A DNA stretch of 64,000 bases from Petrosia ficiformis (taxonomy: Eukaryota > Porifera > Demospongiae > Haplosclerida > Petrosiidae): assembly GCA_947044365.1 (NCBI GenBank), contig OX345638.1, forward strand, positions 6,333,201 to 6,397,200. The letters are read 5' to 3'. The translations under genes were made by a program, and so were the position numbers. Positions 51,332 through 61,966 of the stretch are shown here, one piece after another (the stretch's first letter is position 1; each line of letters starts with the position of its first letter). The notes beneath the pieces are model-generated. The model ran no database searches and had not been told where the DNA came from. It was given only the letters and a program-made list of their open reading frames with translations.

Positions 51332-51425
51332 GAAAGAAAGAAAGAAAGAAAGAAAGACACCTGAGGCAATGGAAAAATGAAAAAATGACAGTTGCCTCAG
51401 GTGGGATTCCAACCCACGTGTACAT
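51332..51425 (-). mobile_element. Truncated (CTTT)n-tailed SINE
   Basis: Inverted and 5'-truncated relative to 41926-42046. It keeps the T-arm GTGGGTTGGAATCCCAC (perfect stem here), TGAGGCAACTGTCA, CTCAGGTGTC and six CTTT units. Confidence 0.8.
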
Positions 51426-51584
51426 GGCTACTTTCACATCTGTGTGCACACATATAGACCCATTAGTTGTACATGTACATATATACTCAGCCAACAGATT
51501 TATATACAGTATTTACATAATTATACGGATTTAGTTATACAGTACATTATATGCACTAAGGGCAGAGAAGATTAATATGCTAAC

Positions 51585-51694
51585 CTTCAAAAGCTTCATT
51601 CCTTTGGCAAACATTACAATCAATTTTGGAGAACATTGCGAGTGCGTTCCAGAAATGTTGAGGCTCGTTTTCGGTCTTTCTTTACATTCTAAAT
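51585..51694 (-). CDS. Exon 3 of RING gene 1
   Basis: 110-nt exon with acceptor gtttctactcag and donor AAG|GTTAGC. Its first two bases complete the codon left open by exon 2 (G|AT, Asp). It then encodes 36 residues beginning LECKERPKTSLNISGTHSQC and ends in phase 0. No B-box or coiled coil is seen. It is separated from exon 2 by a 3.1 kb intron holding three MITEs. Confidence 0.6.
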
Positions 51695-52961
51695 CTGAGT
51701 AGAAACAGACAACAGAACATGAATAGTACTTGTTATAATGTACTAATTCAGTATTAGTGGCTTTCTATAACTAATCAAGCCTATTATCAAGGTAGGATAA
51801 AGCACAACCATTACTACACCCCTAAAAAAATTAGCGGAACCTAGCTTCACTTTTGTTTCCTAAAAAAGCTTTAACGGAAGATATTCAGCCTTTTTCCTAG
51901 CCCTCAATAGTTTAGAGGATGGAATTTGATGACTTTAGTTAAATTATATGACATCAGAGAAAAGATGATGATATTATGCAATTCAAGGATGGGGCATAGC
52001 ACATTAAAATGACTTAAATATAATAGCTCTCAACACATGTTCAAGAAAAAGCATAAATATAACCACTGAATATTTAAAAAATAGATTAAGTTAAAAGCAC
52101 AAACACACGAGTTATGCTTAAACATAGCTGAAGCTTAACTGAAGTATAAATTAAGCATTTGCTAGTGAGAATGAGCAATTACATAACAGACAAGTATAAA
52201 TTAAAATGAAGAAATGACCGCATCAATTGTTCAAGATTTTCATAGAAAAAATGTACAATTCACCTAATGTTGAAGAATTGACTGTCTTTTCTTTCCAAAA
52301 CTCAATAGTTCTTCCAAATCATTTATATTTATATTCAGTTAACTTTGACCATTTGAGCAGGCAAGTAGAAACCGAGGTAGAAACACTATGAGTCTATGAA
52401 CGCCCCTTTCTCAAACTGGTCGCCGGTCACACGAAAAACACGTGCTGCGCATCATGGCGTTGTTGCGATTTATAATTAATTCATACGTGATACGTCGATG
52501 CTCTGATGGGATTGCTCAACCTTACGCTTAAAAATACTTTTTAATATATCTGAATTTTAGAGAGAAGTTTTGTTTCCTTGAGTTAATCGTGATTATGTAA
52601 ACCCAATCTAGTAGGCTAGGTCTGCCCACATGGAACCCAATATTCTACTGGTATGGTATACTGTTTTCATATTCTTTTACTGGATTTAGTGTAATACGCA
52701 AAATTTTCCACCTAACTACAAGATACTTAATCCTTTCACAGTTGAATTATTAACTGACAATGTGGATGTAAATAACCATACGTTATGTTATTGTTAATAT
52801 AACATACCATAGTTATTTGTAAAGAATCGAGCAGTGTTTTGTCACCGACGTTTTCATCTGTAAATAAATGATAATGGATAAGTACATGTAGCACGAGTCT
52901 TTAGATTTGAACAAATTACATACAAATGCATTTTTATGAAAAGACAATTATATCTACAAGG
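51695..52961. other. Intron of RING gene 1, no feature seen
   Basis: AT-rich, with a GC-richer stretch at 52370-52520 that contains a few CpGs but no splice-bounded open frame. Confidence 0.4.
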
Positions 52962-53398
52962 CAGTGCTGCATACAGAAAATGAAGCTAGGGGGGGGGGGC
53001 AATATGAGACTTTAGAGAACGTAGGGTGGGCAACGATGTTACCATGTGCCGTAAACACATATTGGCAAACTAAGGGACTTTGTGTGACATTTTGGGAAAC
53101 ACTTGTGTATTTTTCTGTAACAGTTGAAATTTTGGCCATGCATTTCCTGATTAACTACTCTAGAGTCATTCTGTATGACGAAAACTACAGCAATGTCAGC
53201 ACACAGTTCAGCATTGCACCATTTACAATTAGACTACATGTATACAGATATAACATGAAAAAATCTCACATGTACTACATGTACAATGTAACATGTAGTA
53301 TTTACGTTTACGTCACACTCATGAAAGTCTAGGGGGGGGCAGGAGCTCCCCTCGAGGGGGCAAATGCCCCCCCCCCACCCTCTCTAAATGCAGCCCTG
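52962..53398. mobile_element. MITE with CAG(T/G)GCTGCAT ends
   Basis: The left end CAGTGCTGCAT and inverted right end CAGGGCTGCAT differ at one of 11 positions. G-runs (52988-52998) lie just inside the left end and C-runs (53367-53376) just inside the right, so the ends can fold. No target duplication is evident. The 122-codon frame inside is not a recognisable protein. Confidence 0.65.
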
Positions 53399-53589
53399 AA
53401 AATCCAGTATATACACATGTGTATCATGATCAAAATATCTAGCAGCATCTCTGTGTGTCAGTGAAGATATTCATGAAGTTTAAAATTCATGTCTGACAGA
53501 AACTGACACAATTTTCAGTATTCACTTGAAAACGTAGCTTCTGTTGTTCTGTTGTAGTTGTATATTTACACATATAAATGTATATGTAT

Positions 53590-54245
53590 GTAAAATGATT
53601 GATTGCTTTCCCATGGGTTCAAACTATACATGTATATTTATATTCTTGCATCACCTACGTGAAGCAAGTATGCATTGTATACATAGTTAAGGAAGATGCA
53701 TCATTCTGGCTCTATCAATTAATGGCACGGCATGTAATAGAATGCGTGCTCGAGCTCTACACAGTACTGACCAGCAAGAAGAAAGAAAGCTGCTTGGAGC
53801 TTACATAGAAACTGAAACTAATAGCTAGCTATTCGACCTAAAAAATAATCCTAAAGTTCTACAAGATCCTTTAACCCTTAGAGCACTGAGCCTGTATTTC
53901 AAAATTCTTCCCATTTCCAACACTGGCGACTCTATTGCATATAATGTGGCCATCGTTCACTTTCTCTACCGAAAAACCATCAACTTTTTTTGCCACATTC
54001 AGCAGCTTGTGCCTGACGCCAATTACAAGCATTTGGACAGCTTCGTGTAGCTAGGAACAGACGGCGAACCACGTAGGGGTGAAATGTCACATATATGTGA
54101 CATCAGTGCTCTAAGGGTTAAAAGGTAAGGAGAGTAGATCTAGATATCATAATAATAACTGCAATAGGTTGTTGTGTATCTGGCATGATAAAGTCAGCCA
54201 TGATTACTGAATGCTGGACAACACAAAGCAATCATAGGATACCTT
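53590..54245. mobile_element. Second copy of the CATCCCTATGATTGCTTT family, interrupted
   Basis: Aligns with 26840-27265 on both sides of 53875-54117. The ends are decayed (GATTGATTGCTTT on the left, AAAGCAATCATAGGAT on the right). Confidence 0.7.
53875..54117. mobile_element. PiggyBac-type MITE (TTAA duplication)
   Basis: Perfect 15-bp inverted ends CCCTTAGAGCACTGA are flanked by TTAA on both sides (53871-53874, 54118-54121). 243 bp. It interrupts an older repeat whose other copy reads continuously across the same point (27111-27117), giving a natural empty site. Confidence 0.9.
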
Positions 54246-54429
54246 TTTCTTTATATATCTTGTTTCTAGTGTTATGAATAACCTCCTGAAAAAAATACTG
54301 TTTACTGTTCTATTTTTGCGATATGAACAGGGTTGTATCTTCATCTACCATTCAAAATGCATAATACCAAACAAATGACTGTAACTTTATGTACAAAATA
54401 GCTGAATAATGAACATTAAAGTATCAATG

Positions 54430-54656
54430 CAGGGATGGATCCAGCATGGAACTATGGGGTGTGCTAAGAGGTGTGGGTTGAAAGTAAATGGCAGTATATA
54501 GAACTTGAGGGAAACAGAAAGGTATTTAAAACTACTGGTCTAGGGATGGAAAACAAGAATTACATTATAAGTTATTTTCTTGTTTAAGTATACTTACTAC
54601 CTGTATAGCAGGAATGGCCAAAAAAGGGGGTAGGGCTATAGCTAAATCCACCTCTG
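54430..54656. mobile_element. MITE, CAG ends, 5-bp duplication CAATG
   Basis: The left end CAGGGATGGATCCAG and inverted right end CAGAGGTGGATTTAG match at 12 of 15. CAATG lies directly outside both ends (54425-54429 and 54657-54661). It is similar in style to the element at 26404-26723. Confidence 0.75.
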
Positions 54657-54759
54657 CAATGACTATAGAGACTCCTTGACAAAAAAAGTGAAAGGGTTTA
54701 CAATATGCCTTCATTATAAGGTCAACTTGCTGTCACCTTTAACATCTTGCATTTCATAC

Positions 54760-54886
54760 CTTTTTCCAATGTTGCCTGAAGTTCTAAAATGTTGTTGATA
54801 TGAAATGCTGTAGGAAGGCCAACCACTCCACTGTCAGGAAGTTGTGTAATACAGCGACATGAAGGACACATTACAACATATCTGTC
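54760..54886 (-). CDS. RING gene 1, exon 2 (second half of RING)
   Basis: 127-nt exon after a 58-bp intron (acceptor cacagcag, donor AAG|GTATGA, exit phase 1). It starts DRYVVMCPSCRC, giving the last two zinc cysteines. It continues with ITQLPDSGVVGLPTAFHINN and an LELQATLEK helix, the linker usual after TRIM-type RINGs. Confidence 0.85.
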
Positions 54887-54944
54887 CTGCTGTGTTAATG
54901 ATAACATAAATATCTTTAGCAGTGTAGCTATAGTAATCACATAC

Positions 54945-55100
54945 CTCTAGTTCTTGTGGTAATTGTTCAATACAAGTTGTACAAAATGAATGATGACAAA
55001 TTAGCACTTTTGGATTAATATATCTCTGCAAACAGACACCGCAGGTTATATTCTCTTCCAATTTCCGTTTGAATCCAGTAGTAGGAGTTTGTTCAGCCAT
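54945..55100 (-). CDS. RING gene 1, exon 1 (TRIM-like RING finger)
   Basis: ATG at 55100 opens 52 codons to GAG|GTATGT (phase 0). With exon 2 it forms a complete C3HC4 RING: Cys20, Cys23, Cys35, His37, Cys40, Cys43, then Cys59 and Cys62 in exon 2. RING domains of this type act as E3 ubiquitin ligases by recruiting E2 enzymes, so that is the inferred role. This ATG is chosen because paralogues 2 and 3 start at the same position with MA-. A longer in-frame extension upstream (to 55256) is not conserved. No B-box follows in the next exons. A GC-rich alternating CG tract at about 55160-55180 is a possible promoter. Confidence 0.85.
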
Positions 55101-55304
55101 CACTCCAGGTGTGTACACCCTTTGGCTTTGGAAAGGGGTGGCAAACTGGCAATATGCAGCGCCCGCGCGCGCGCAGTGCTGTAGACACCACGCCCTCAAA
55201 ATTATTTCCTTAAAAGATACGGTACGTTGACACTTGTGACATGACAATGTGATCATGGACTATGTATCAATGGCTGTTTATAAACAAGAAGCGTTCCTCT
55301 CGAA

Positions 55305-55433
55305 CTAAAGACAGGGAGCCAAAGGAGTCCAGATATCTGTAAGATCTTCTTGAGTAGCAAAGATTTCTTGGGGTGTGTTTATAGCCTCCTCTGTGTTTGG
55401 GGTGGTCTTTTTTGTGTCACTTTCAAGAGCCAT
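55305..55433 (-). CDS. Small ORF or terminal exon upstream of RING gene 1
   Basis: 42 codons from an ATG, with an in-frame stop five codons before it, ending 205 bp upstream of the RING1 ATG on the same strand. Its end (TQEDLTDIWTPLAPCL, stop) is conserved upstream of RING copy 3 at the window edge (TQENLKDILTPLAC, stop) with the frame kept. This points to real coding. It could instead be a last exon entered at 'caatag'. The sequence is acidic, Thr-rich and of unknown family. Confidence 0.5.
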   Translation of the reverse strand: MALESDTKKTTPNTEEAINTPQEIFATQEDLTDIWTPLAPCL

Positions 55434-56972
55434 TTGAAAAAATAATGGATTCTATTGATTTGTCAAAACTTAGGGTGAGTTCATAATACTATGTTAAACT
55501 AGAATGTATGTAATTATAAATTATATAATAAGTAGTAATACACTAATAATGAGATGTTTTGAGTTATCGAATAATAATATGATCATAATTAACCTCTAAA
55601 CACTCATTGTTTTGCTATTTTCTACAAAATATGTACTAAATTTGTATTTAAATTCGTAGCTTCTCTTCTGGATGCCAAATTTAGTATAAAATAAAATTTT
55701 AAAAATTTAGTATAATATTATGTTATCTGTTTATGGAAGAATTTGGAACCATTCTTAAAAATCTGAGCAGCTACCATTCTAATAGACCACACCCACTAAT
55801 TAAAATATAGAACTTATAATTATGTCAACATATACGAAAATTGAACATTTAAGTAAGTATTTTTCAATCAAGTGTTCACTATTTGGGTGTTTTGTACAGG
55901 AATCCAATGAAATCCACCATCTTAGAACCTGACTTGTCATTGCTATTCATAAATACCAAATTTCTGTACAAAACAATTAACTACACTATATATATAGCAA
56001 CTGTTTATACCAGGGCTACAATGAAGCTTTTTTTGGCATTTCAATATTCACTTTGCTAAAAAATGAATATTCAAATTCAGCTTGGTCGCGTGGTTTTAGA
56101 TAAAATATTAATTATTAGTTCACCATTCACTGTAACTAACTACTATATACTGTATATTTATGACACCAGCGTTATTAACACCTTGCCAACATAGGCAGAG
56201 CAGAGGTTACTGTAATAATTATTAAGTTTCAAGCTAGCTTTGAAACTCATACAATGTTATACTCCTTTGCCATTGTAAGGAGTCTGGTGGCTCAGATGGT
56301 AAGAGCAGAAACAAAACACATGTAACTTTTAAGAAAATTAAATGGTAGCAGAAGAGGTTTCTTGGCTTGTAGATCACAGAACGTATAATATAAGCACAGG
56401 GGCCTTACATAGGATAAACCTTACGTCTAATACATGTAGTTTGCCTAGTACTGGCCATGTACCTTCAGGCATCTGTACCATCAACAGCTGTTAACAAGGG
56501 CGAATTCAGGATTCTAGATTATGGTGGTATAATTTCCCTGGTTGTAGTGGGTCTGGAGGCATGCCCCCACAGGAAAATTTTGATTTGGACCCAAAAAATG
56601 GCAATCTGGGAGTTATCATAGTCATACCAGCTCTTTAACTACATATATAAATTACATATACATTTGTAAAATACTACTTGATACTATGTATAAATGAATA
56701 CCTTTCTTGCCGAAACTGGAAGTACATGTAAGCCATCAAACAGTCATTACCATGTTGGTATGTGTAATTTAGGGAGGGTGCTGACTCTATCTAATTACCT
56801 ATCTAATTATCACTGTGCCACTGGGATTCAGTTGATAAATGGGTGTGGTTCGTATACACAGAACAAGAAAATTGGTTATCCATACAAGAGTCACTAACAA
56901 TATTGTACTGTTATTAATAATTAACCTTCTTTGTTATTACATGTATAAAGATGTTTAAAATCTTTATTATAG
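55434..56972. other. Intergenic, no gene called
   Basis: AT-rich. A tRNA-like A-box phrase (GGCTCAGATGGTAAGAGCA near 56290) may be the stump of a SINE; there is no B box after it. The open frame at 56694-56897 has no domain. Confidence 0.4.
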
Positions 56973-57095
56973 ATGTGAGAAGGGTTCTCCAGAAATTTTA
57001 TTTGCTCCACAACTCCTAGGAATAAAAAGGAGACAGAAGTGGGTGTGACAACAAAAGAAATAAACAGATAAAAGATCTCTGGAGGATTACAACAG
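56973..57095 (+). pseudogene. Broken copy of the plus-strand exon
   Basis: Splice-like edges (tttattatag, then ACAG|GTATGA) and clear similarity to 60215-60331, including the flanking 'attgtcatgtga'. Indels introduce stops in the frame used by the other copy, and only KDLWRITT-like and VRRVLQ-like pieces remain in frame. Confidence 0.6.
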
Positions 57096-57381
57096 GTATG
57101 AGAATATTGTCATGTGACATACATGTACATGTATAGTATCAGTCATGTGACTTGTAGTATCAAATGTCTATAATATGCTGTGTATAGTTATTTATTTAAA
57201 GTTTTGTTGCTTTATCACATTAAAAAAAACCATACCCATTTTAATGTGCATGTGGGAAGCCAACAAACTGTCTGGAGTAAAATGTTGATCAGTTTTCCAG
57301 CCTTACCCAACCCAAAATATTTGAACATATTAAGAGCCTTAGTATACATGTAGTTATTATTGTAAATGCACATGTTTACCT

Positions 57382-57420
57382 TCCATTCCAGTATCCTCAG
57401 GTCTGTTGCCACTGTTGTCT
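57382..57420 (-). other. Possible 39-nt minus-strand exon of RING copy 2
   Basis: The acceptor tgcttttatag and donor AAG|GTAAAC bound 39 nt. One frame reads NSGNRPEDTGME, loosely like the start of the exon at 62016 (KPEESVQ). Supporting evidence is weak. Confidence 0.25.
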
Positions 57421-57689
57421 ATAAAAGCATAATGTACATTGTAACACTAGTAATGTTGGGATGAGCCTAGCTAAGCATTCCCAACACCTGTATAAACACT
57501 TTACAAGAAGGAAGCCAGAGATAAGTGTATACAATCATCAAAATGTGTGTTATCAGAAATTCATTAGTAACAGAGTATTATTATATACATGTATGCAAGT
57601 AGTTTGCATTTTAATGTGTATAGAATAAGTTATCCAACACAACATGATATACTTTGAAACCATGCATTTAAGATCTTAATTTTCATTTC

Positions 57690-57822
57690 TTTCTCCAGCA
57701 ATGCCCGTAGTTCAAAAATTGTTTGGACGTGCATTGCAATAGGAAGGTCAGCAACTCCAGTGTCAGGACTCAGGAAGTTGTGTTAAATGGTCACATTGAG
57801 GTCAGTGTATAACATATTGGTC
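57690..57822 (-). pseudogene. RING copy 2, broken exon 2
   Basis: Homologous to 54886-54760. A TGA replaces the first zinc Cys codon of this exon, a short duplication (cctgagt/cctgaca) shifts frame after TQLPES, and the acceptor has changed from CAGG to CAAG. The downstream linker (FELRALLE) is recognisable only in another frame. The RING cannot be completed. Confidence 0.8.
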
Positions 57823-58600
57823 TTGTTGTGTAAAATAACAATACTGTTAATTATAATTTTGACCGTGGATGTGAAAATCGGTAAATAAGTATGTTGCCAA
57901 AGACTTTCATTTAAAGCTTGTTACTCAGCCATTCTGTACAGGAAATTAACTGAATTCGGCATCTGAGTTGCCGTTCCAGGATTGCAGATTTCGTTGGCTA
58001 ACTTCACAAAATGTCTGAATAATGACCATTTAAATAATATGTTGTTTAACAAAATTGCCAATGAATGATTTTTAACACCCACCATGATAATTGGTGAGCC
58101 CCACACTTATCAGGTTGCTGGAAAATTTGCACAGTATATAAAATTATATATATATAATGTTGGTACATTACGTATTCTGTAAATATCTTAATGTTCAAAT
58201 TTCTAAAGCAACATGCGTGTCACTGCATAAAAGCTATGGATGAAAAGAGGACAGAGCTAAACGAGCTGCAGAGACTAAAGCTAACAAATGAACTGTTGCA
58301 TTTTCCTTTTCTTCGCACTAAAAGTTTGTTTTTACTCAGTGTCAAAAATTTGGTTATTCTAACCACGTCTTCTCATGATTGCTAGTCTCACAAGCCAGAC
58401 CCAACTCTAAAGCAGTGGGTCTGGCTTGCAGGACTAAATGATTGCAAGTACATTGTGTGTACTACTATATTCTAATCAGGAGCTTCAAACTTGTGTATCC
58501 AACTCACAAACATGTTCAACAACAGATGGATTACAAAAGATATTATAGTTTGACACTCCTTCGTGATTATGCAGAGCAGTGTGTTAACTTATTAAAATAC

Positions 58601-58756
58601 CTGTAGTTCTTGCGGCAAACTTTCAATACAAGCTAAACAAAATGAGTGGTGACCAGTCAGGATCCTGGCATTCTTATATTTGTTCTGACAGACTCTGCAA
58701 GTTTGTTTCTGTTCAAATTTCGTACTAAGATCAACAGTAACATCTGTTTCAGCCAT
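58601..58756 (-). pseudogene. RING copy 2, exon 1 (zinc ligand Cys35 lost)
   Basis: 52 codons from ATG 58756 to CAG|GTATTT, the same length as RING1 exon 1. It reads CRVCQNKYKNARILTGHHSF: Cys35 has become Gly, while Cys20, Cys23, His37, Cys40 and Cys43 remain. Together with the broken second exon this marks a pseudogene, though a truncated protein from exon 1 alone is possible. Confidence 0.8.
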
Positions 58757-58849
58757 CACAGACTTACTCCAACTCCATAGAAGCAGCATGAAACGGGACT
58801 TTGTTTTTGTCTGCAGCGTTTACGTTGTCGAACTCTTCCTAAACTGCCA

Positions 58850-58897
58850 ACTAAAAGGGGGTGTTATGACAGTGTCACAACATCCCCTTTTTTGGCA
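58850..58897. repeat. Short inverted repeat upstream of RING copy 2
   Basis: AAAAGGGGGTGTTATGAC pairs with GTCACAACATCCCCTTTT with a few mismatches and a 2-3 base loop. It could be a foldback remnant or a regulatory hairpin. Confidence 0.5.
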
Positions 58898-58979
58898 GAT
58901 TGCAAGATTGAAAGGGTCCTACTCAGTACTGTTCTTCTTTGACTTTCCCCTTGATTGTTCTCCTCTCTAAATCTTCACT

Positions 58980-60214
58980 AGTGTAGAATTATCACAGTAT
59001 ATAGTTCGTACAGTTCACTACACTCTGGAATCTGGATTTTTCCCAGCCCTCTTAAAGAAACTGAACACAAGAGTAGATCAATATAATATCTATCTTGAAT
59101 TTGGATAATCCACTAAGCCAATACTTCATCCAATTTATGAATTATGAGATAGGACTGTATGTTTACCATAACAAATATATTTACAATGTACATGTCCTGA
59201 AATTAACCACTGTGTTTATTAACTATTTTGACTGAAAATATGCTACAAATAAGACCTGTATTAATGAGCATTTGGTGGTTAGTTGTTCAGGGGCTAAAAC
59301 ATTATATAGTAATACAAAAATGTATTAATAATTTAATAGCTGAATTACAACAAACAGCCGTGATTGATGATGACACCACATACGGATATTTTTTCTTCAC
59401 ATACATGTATCTTGTTATCACTGTAAATTATGGAGTTTTTGATAAGGTTTAGAAGCATGGGCCAATTAGGCTTGACAATGGTTATTATGATGATTGACCT
59501 TTGACCCAATATAAAGTGTTTTACAAACAAACAAATCCCATCATGAAACATTTAAGATTTTCAGCTAATCATTTGAATTGATCAAAATGAGAATGTTCCA
59601 ATTTCAGATTAATATTATATTGGTGTGACAAGGCATATACAAACCCAAAAAACCAATTATCAACTCTTGCCATGTAAGTGGAGGGTAATGATATTTTTTG
59701 CGTGTGTGTGTGTCTGTCTGTCTGTTTGTAATTCTAGATGTGTTATCAAACATTCTCAAAAAAATAGAACATCAGTGTCCCAATACAAATAACTGTAAAT
59801 ATATCCTTAACATTGGTATACAATGTTATGTGTGTGTGTGCGTGTGTGACACATACAAATAATTATATGTGACCTTTTTGATAAGGGACACTTCCCTGCA
59901 AGGTAAGTTTGATCAAACTCTTACATTAAATTACTCATTATTCCACATTTTGTACAGGAAATGAATGAAATCTGCTAACCAGGGAAGAGCACTTCATAGA
60001 TCCCACAATGACTTCCTGTACAAAATAACAGTGTCCCTTTTCGTCACAATATGCATTTCCCCTGCAAATGGATGGCCAAGAAAATCCTGTATGTAAATTA
60101 TTATACATACAGGATTAGAAAACACAGGGCCATTTACTAATTGTACTATAATATACATATACATGTATTTCTTTTTGAAATTAACCTCTTTTGTTATAAA
60201 ATCTCTCATTACAG
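58980..60214. other. Intergenic, no gene called
   Basis: AT-rich with a GT/CTGT microsatellite at 59700-59726 and a GT/GC run near 59830. Open frames at 59228-59452 show no domain. Confidence 0.4.
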
Positions 60215-60331
60215 ATGTGAGAAGAGTTCTCTACTCTAAACAATCTGAAAATGAGACAGAAGTGGGTGTGGCCAAGAAAGACGAAAGCAAAACATATAAG
60301 AGAACAAGAGACCTCTGGAAGATCAAAACAG
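60215..60331 (+). CDS. Plus-strand exon of unknown gene
   Basis: Exactly 117 nt between tctctcattacag and CAG|GTATGAGG, phase 1 on both sides (39 codons, symmetrical). It encodes VRRVLYSKQSENETEV, then a basic stretch ending KRTRDLWKIKT. If spliced to the acceptor at about 60645 it would end quickly (GRIY, stop). No family recognised. It was duplicated with the RING genes but lies on the opposite strand; the sister copy at 56973 is broken. Confidence 0.45.
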
Positions 60332-60545
60332 GTATGAGGATATTGTCATGTGACCTGCAGTGTCAGTCATGTGACTTTTAGTATCAGTTATGCAACTTAT
60401 AGTATCGATATTCATTTGTGCATCTACTTATTTTACGTATGGAGCCTTCTATATTTGAGGGTTTGAAAGCATCATGCTTTCATTGGCGTTTCACACATTC
60501 AAAGCAATTTTAATTTTTGCATGCATTTTAGTTGTACAGTCTAAC

Positions 60546-60851
60546 TAGTGATGCACTGATAATTGGATGAGCTATCCCTATTATCGGTCATTATCACTTC
60601 TCAAATTTTGGATATTAATTCAATGATCCCAAATATTACTCTACAGGAAGAATCTACTGAAGAGTCCAACCAAAAAAGAAACACAAGAAAGATGATGATG
60701 ATTAAAACTCTTATCTTTAAACACTTTATTAATCATCGCCTGAAGACATTGTCTCTTTTCGATATTTTTAGAGTTCTTGACTGTCTCTAATTTCAGAATA
60801 ATATTATTTTGTAAGAAATATATTATGAATTTCCACCGATTAGTGCACTGG
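60546..60851. mobile_element. Possible hAT-type MITE
   Basis: The left end TAGTGATGCACTGATAAT is typical. A weak inverted counterpart (CCGATTAGTGCACTGG) ends near 60851. No clear target duplication. Confidence 0.4.
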
Positions 60852-61069
60852 ATGACAGATATATATATTCAATTTGGTTTCTGGGTGGAGCGATAACTCA
60901 TCTTCAATATATGATTGAAACTTTCTCTAAAACACGAGCAAAACCATATTGAAGAAATTGTAATCTTTTCCCTGCTCAGCTATTGTCTCGGTTTTTGAAA
61001 TAATTATCGTTAAGAAAAAGATCATCAAAGAATGAAATTAATAATGTCTATAATAGAAAAAATAGTTAG

Positions 61070-61286
61070 CTATCGGCCTATCACTATGCCTGGTTTTGAC
61101 AGTCCATGTGAACTTTGTGGAACAGGCTCCTGAATGTCTAACTTTGGTATCTTTAGACTGAGTCGGGGATCATAATGGTCTTCATGACATCTCTTCTCTC
61201 CTACACACTCCGGAGTGATATGCTGGTCTTCTTTTCTTTTCTTATTAGACTCAACAATGTCTTTATGTGGTCTCTTCATTGAGAAT
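61070..61286 (-). CDS. Terminal exon of a charged, nuclear-type tail
   Basis: After aattataattacag, 217 nt run to a TAG at 61072-61070. It contains KRPHKDIVESNKKRKED, which fits a bipartite nuclear localisation signal. It then has an acidic/His stretch and LSLKIPKLDIQEP. Entry phase 2 fits the GA left by the exon at 61522-61474. Orientation and position suggest it is the 3' part of the RING copy 3 transcript, but the join to the RING exon is not shown. Confidence 0.6.
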
Positions 61287-61473
61287 CTGTAATTATAATT
61301 ATAGCTGACAAACTATAGAGTTTTGTACATGCTTAAATTGTACCTAATAATTATAATACTGGTTGATGAAATCACAAATTCATGTAATATAAATATGTCT
61401 GAATTCAAGAAGTTACAGTTACTTATACGCCTTTTTTACACACTATGGTAAACAAAGATGTCAAATCACTTAC

Positions 61474-61522
61474 TCTATATCCATTTTGGTATATGCTTGA
61501 GCAGATTGTACATCTTCACAAC
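61474..61522 (-). CDS. Internal exon of the same tail
   Basis: 49 nt, acceptor catacattag and donor AGA|GTAAGT. It encodes CEDVQSAQAYTKMDI plus partial codons. Phases match both neighbours (1 in, 2 out). Confidence 0.6.
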
Positions 61523-61695
61523 CTAATGTATGATGAAATGTATATTTTGGTATTATGTGCTATATATGGAAATAAATAGTTACAAGTTTGGTTATACTGT
61601 TCATTGTGGAGAATTTTGAATTCATTGGCTCTATAGGCATACATTTCATGTAATACATGTATAATACTAATACATTCTGCTATTTATATAGTTTA

Positions 61696-61790
61696 GTAGT
61701 GATGTGTGATACGTATCGATATATCGAAATATCGATATTTTCGTTGAATATCGTGATACAATATTAGCTTTTGGGTGAATCGATACACTG
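61696..61790. mobile_element. hAT-type MITE end fragment
   Basis: AGTGATGTGTGATACGTATC is followed by several TATCGATA palindromes, the style of hAT MITE termini. The other end was not found. Confidence 0.4.
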
Positions 61791-61966
61791 GAATGGACAC
61801 TGTAGTAAACATGGTTTTTCTAATTTAGAAATAACATTGAAATACCAATATAATGTAGTACAAGTCATTTTAACAATGCTCTATACTGAAGAGCATTGTC
61901 ATAATGACTCGAAAGTTAGTTAAAAAATAGTATAAGTAAGTAAGTCATGTGTAAGTCAACTCAAAC

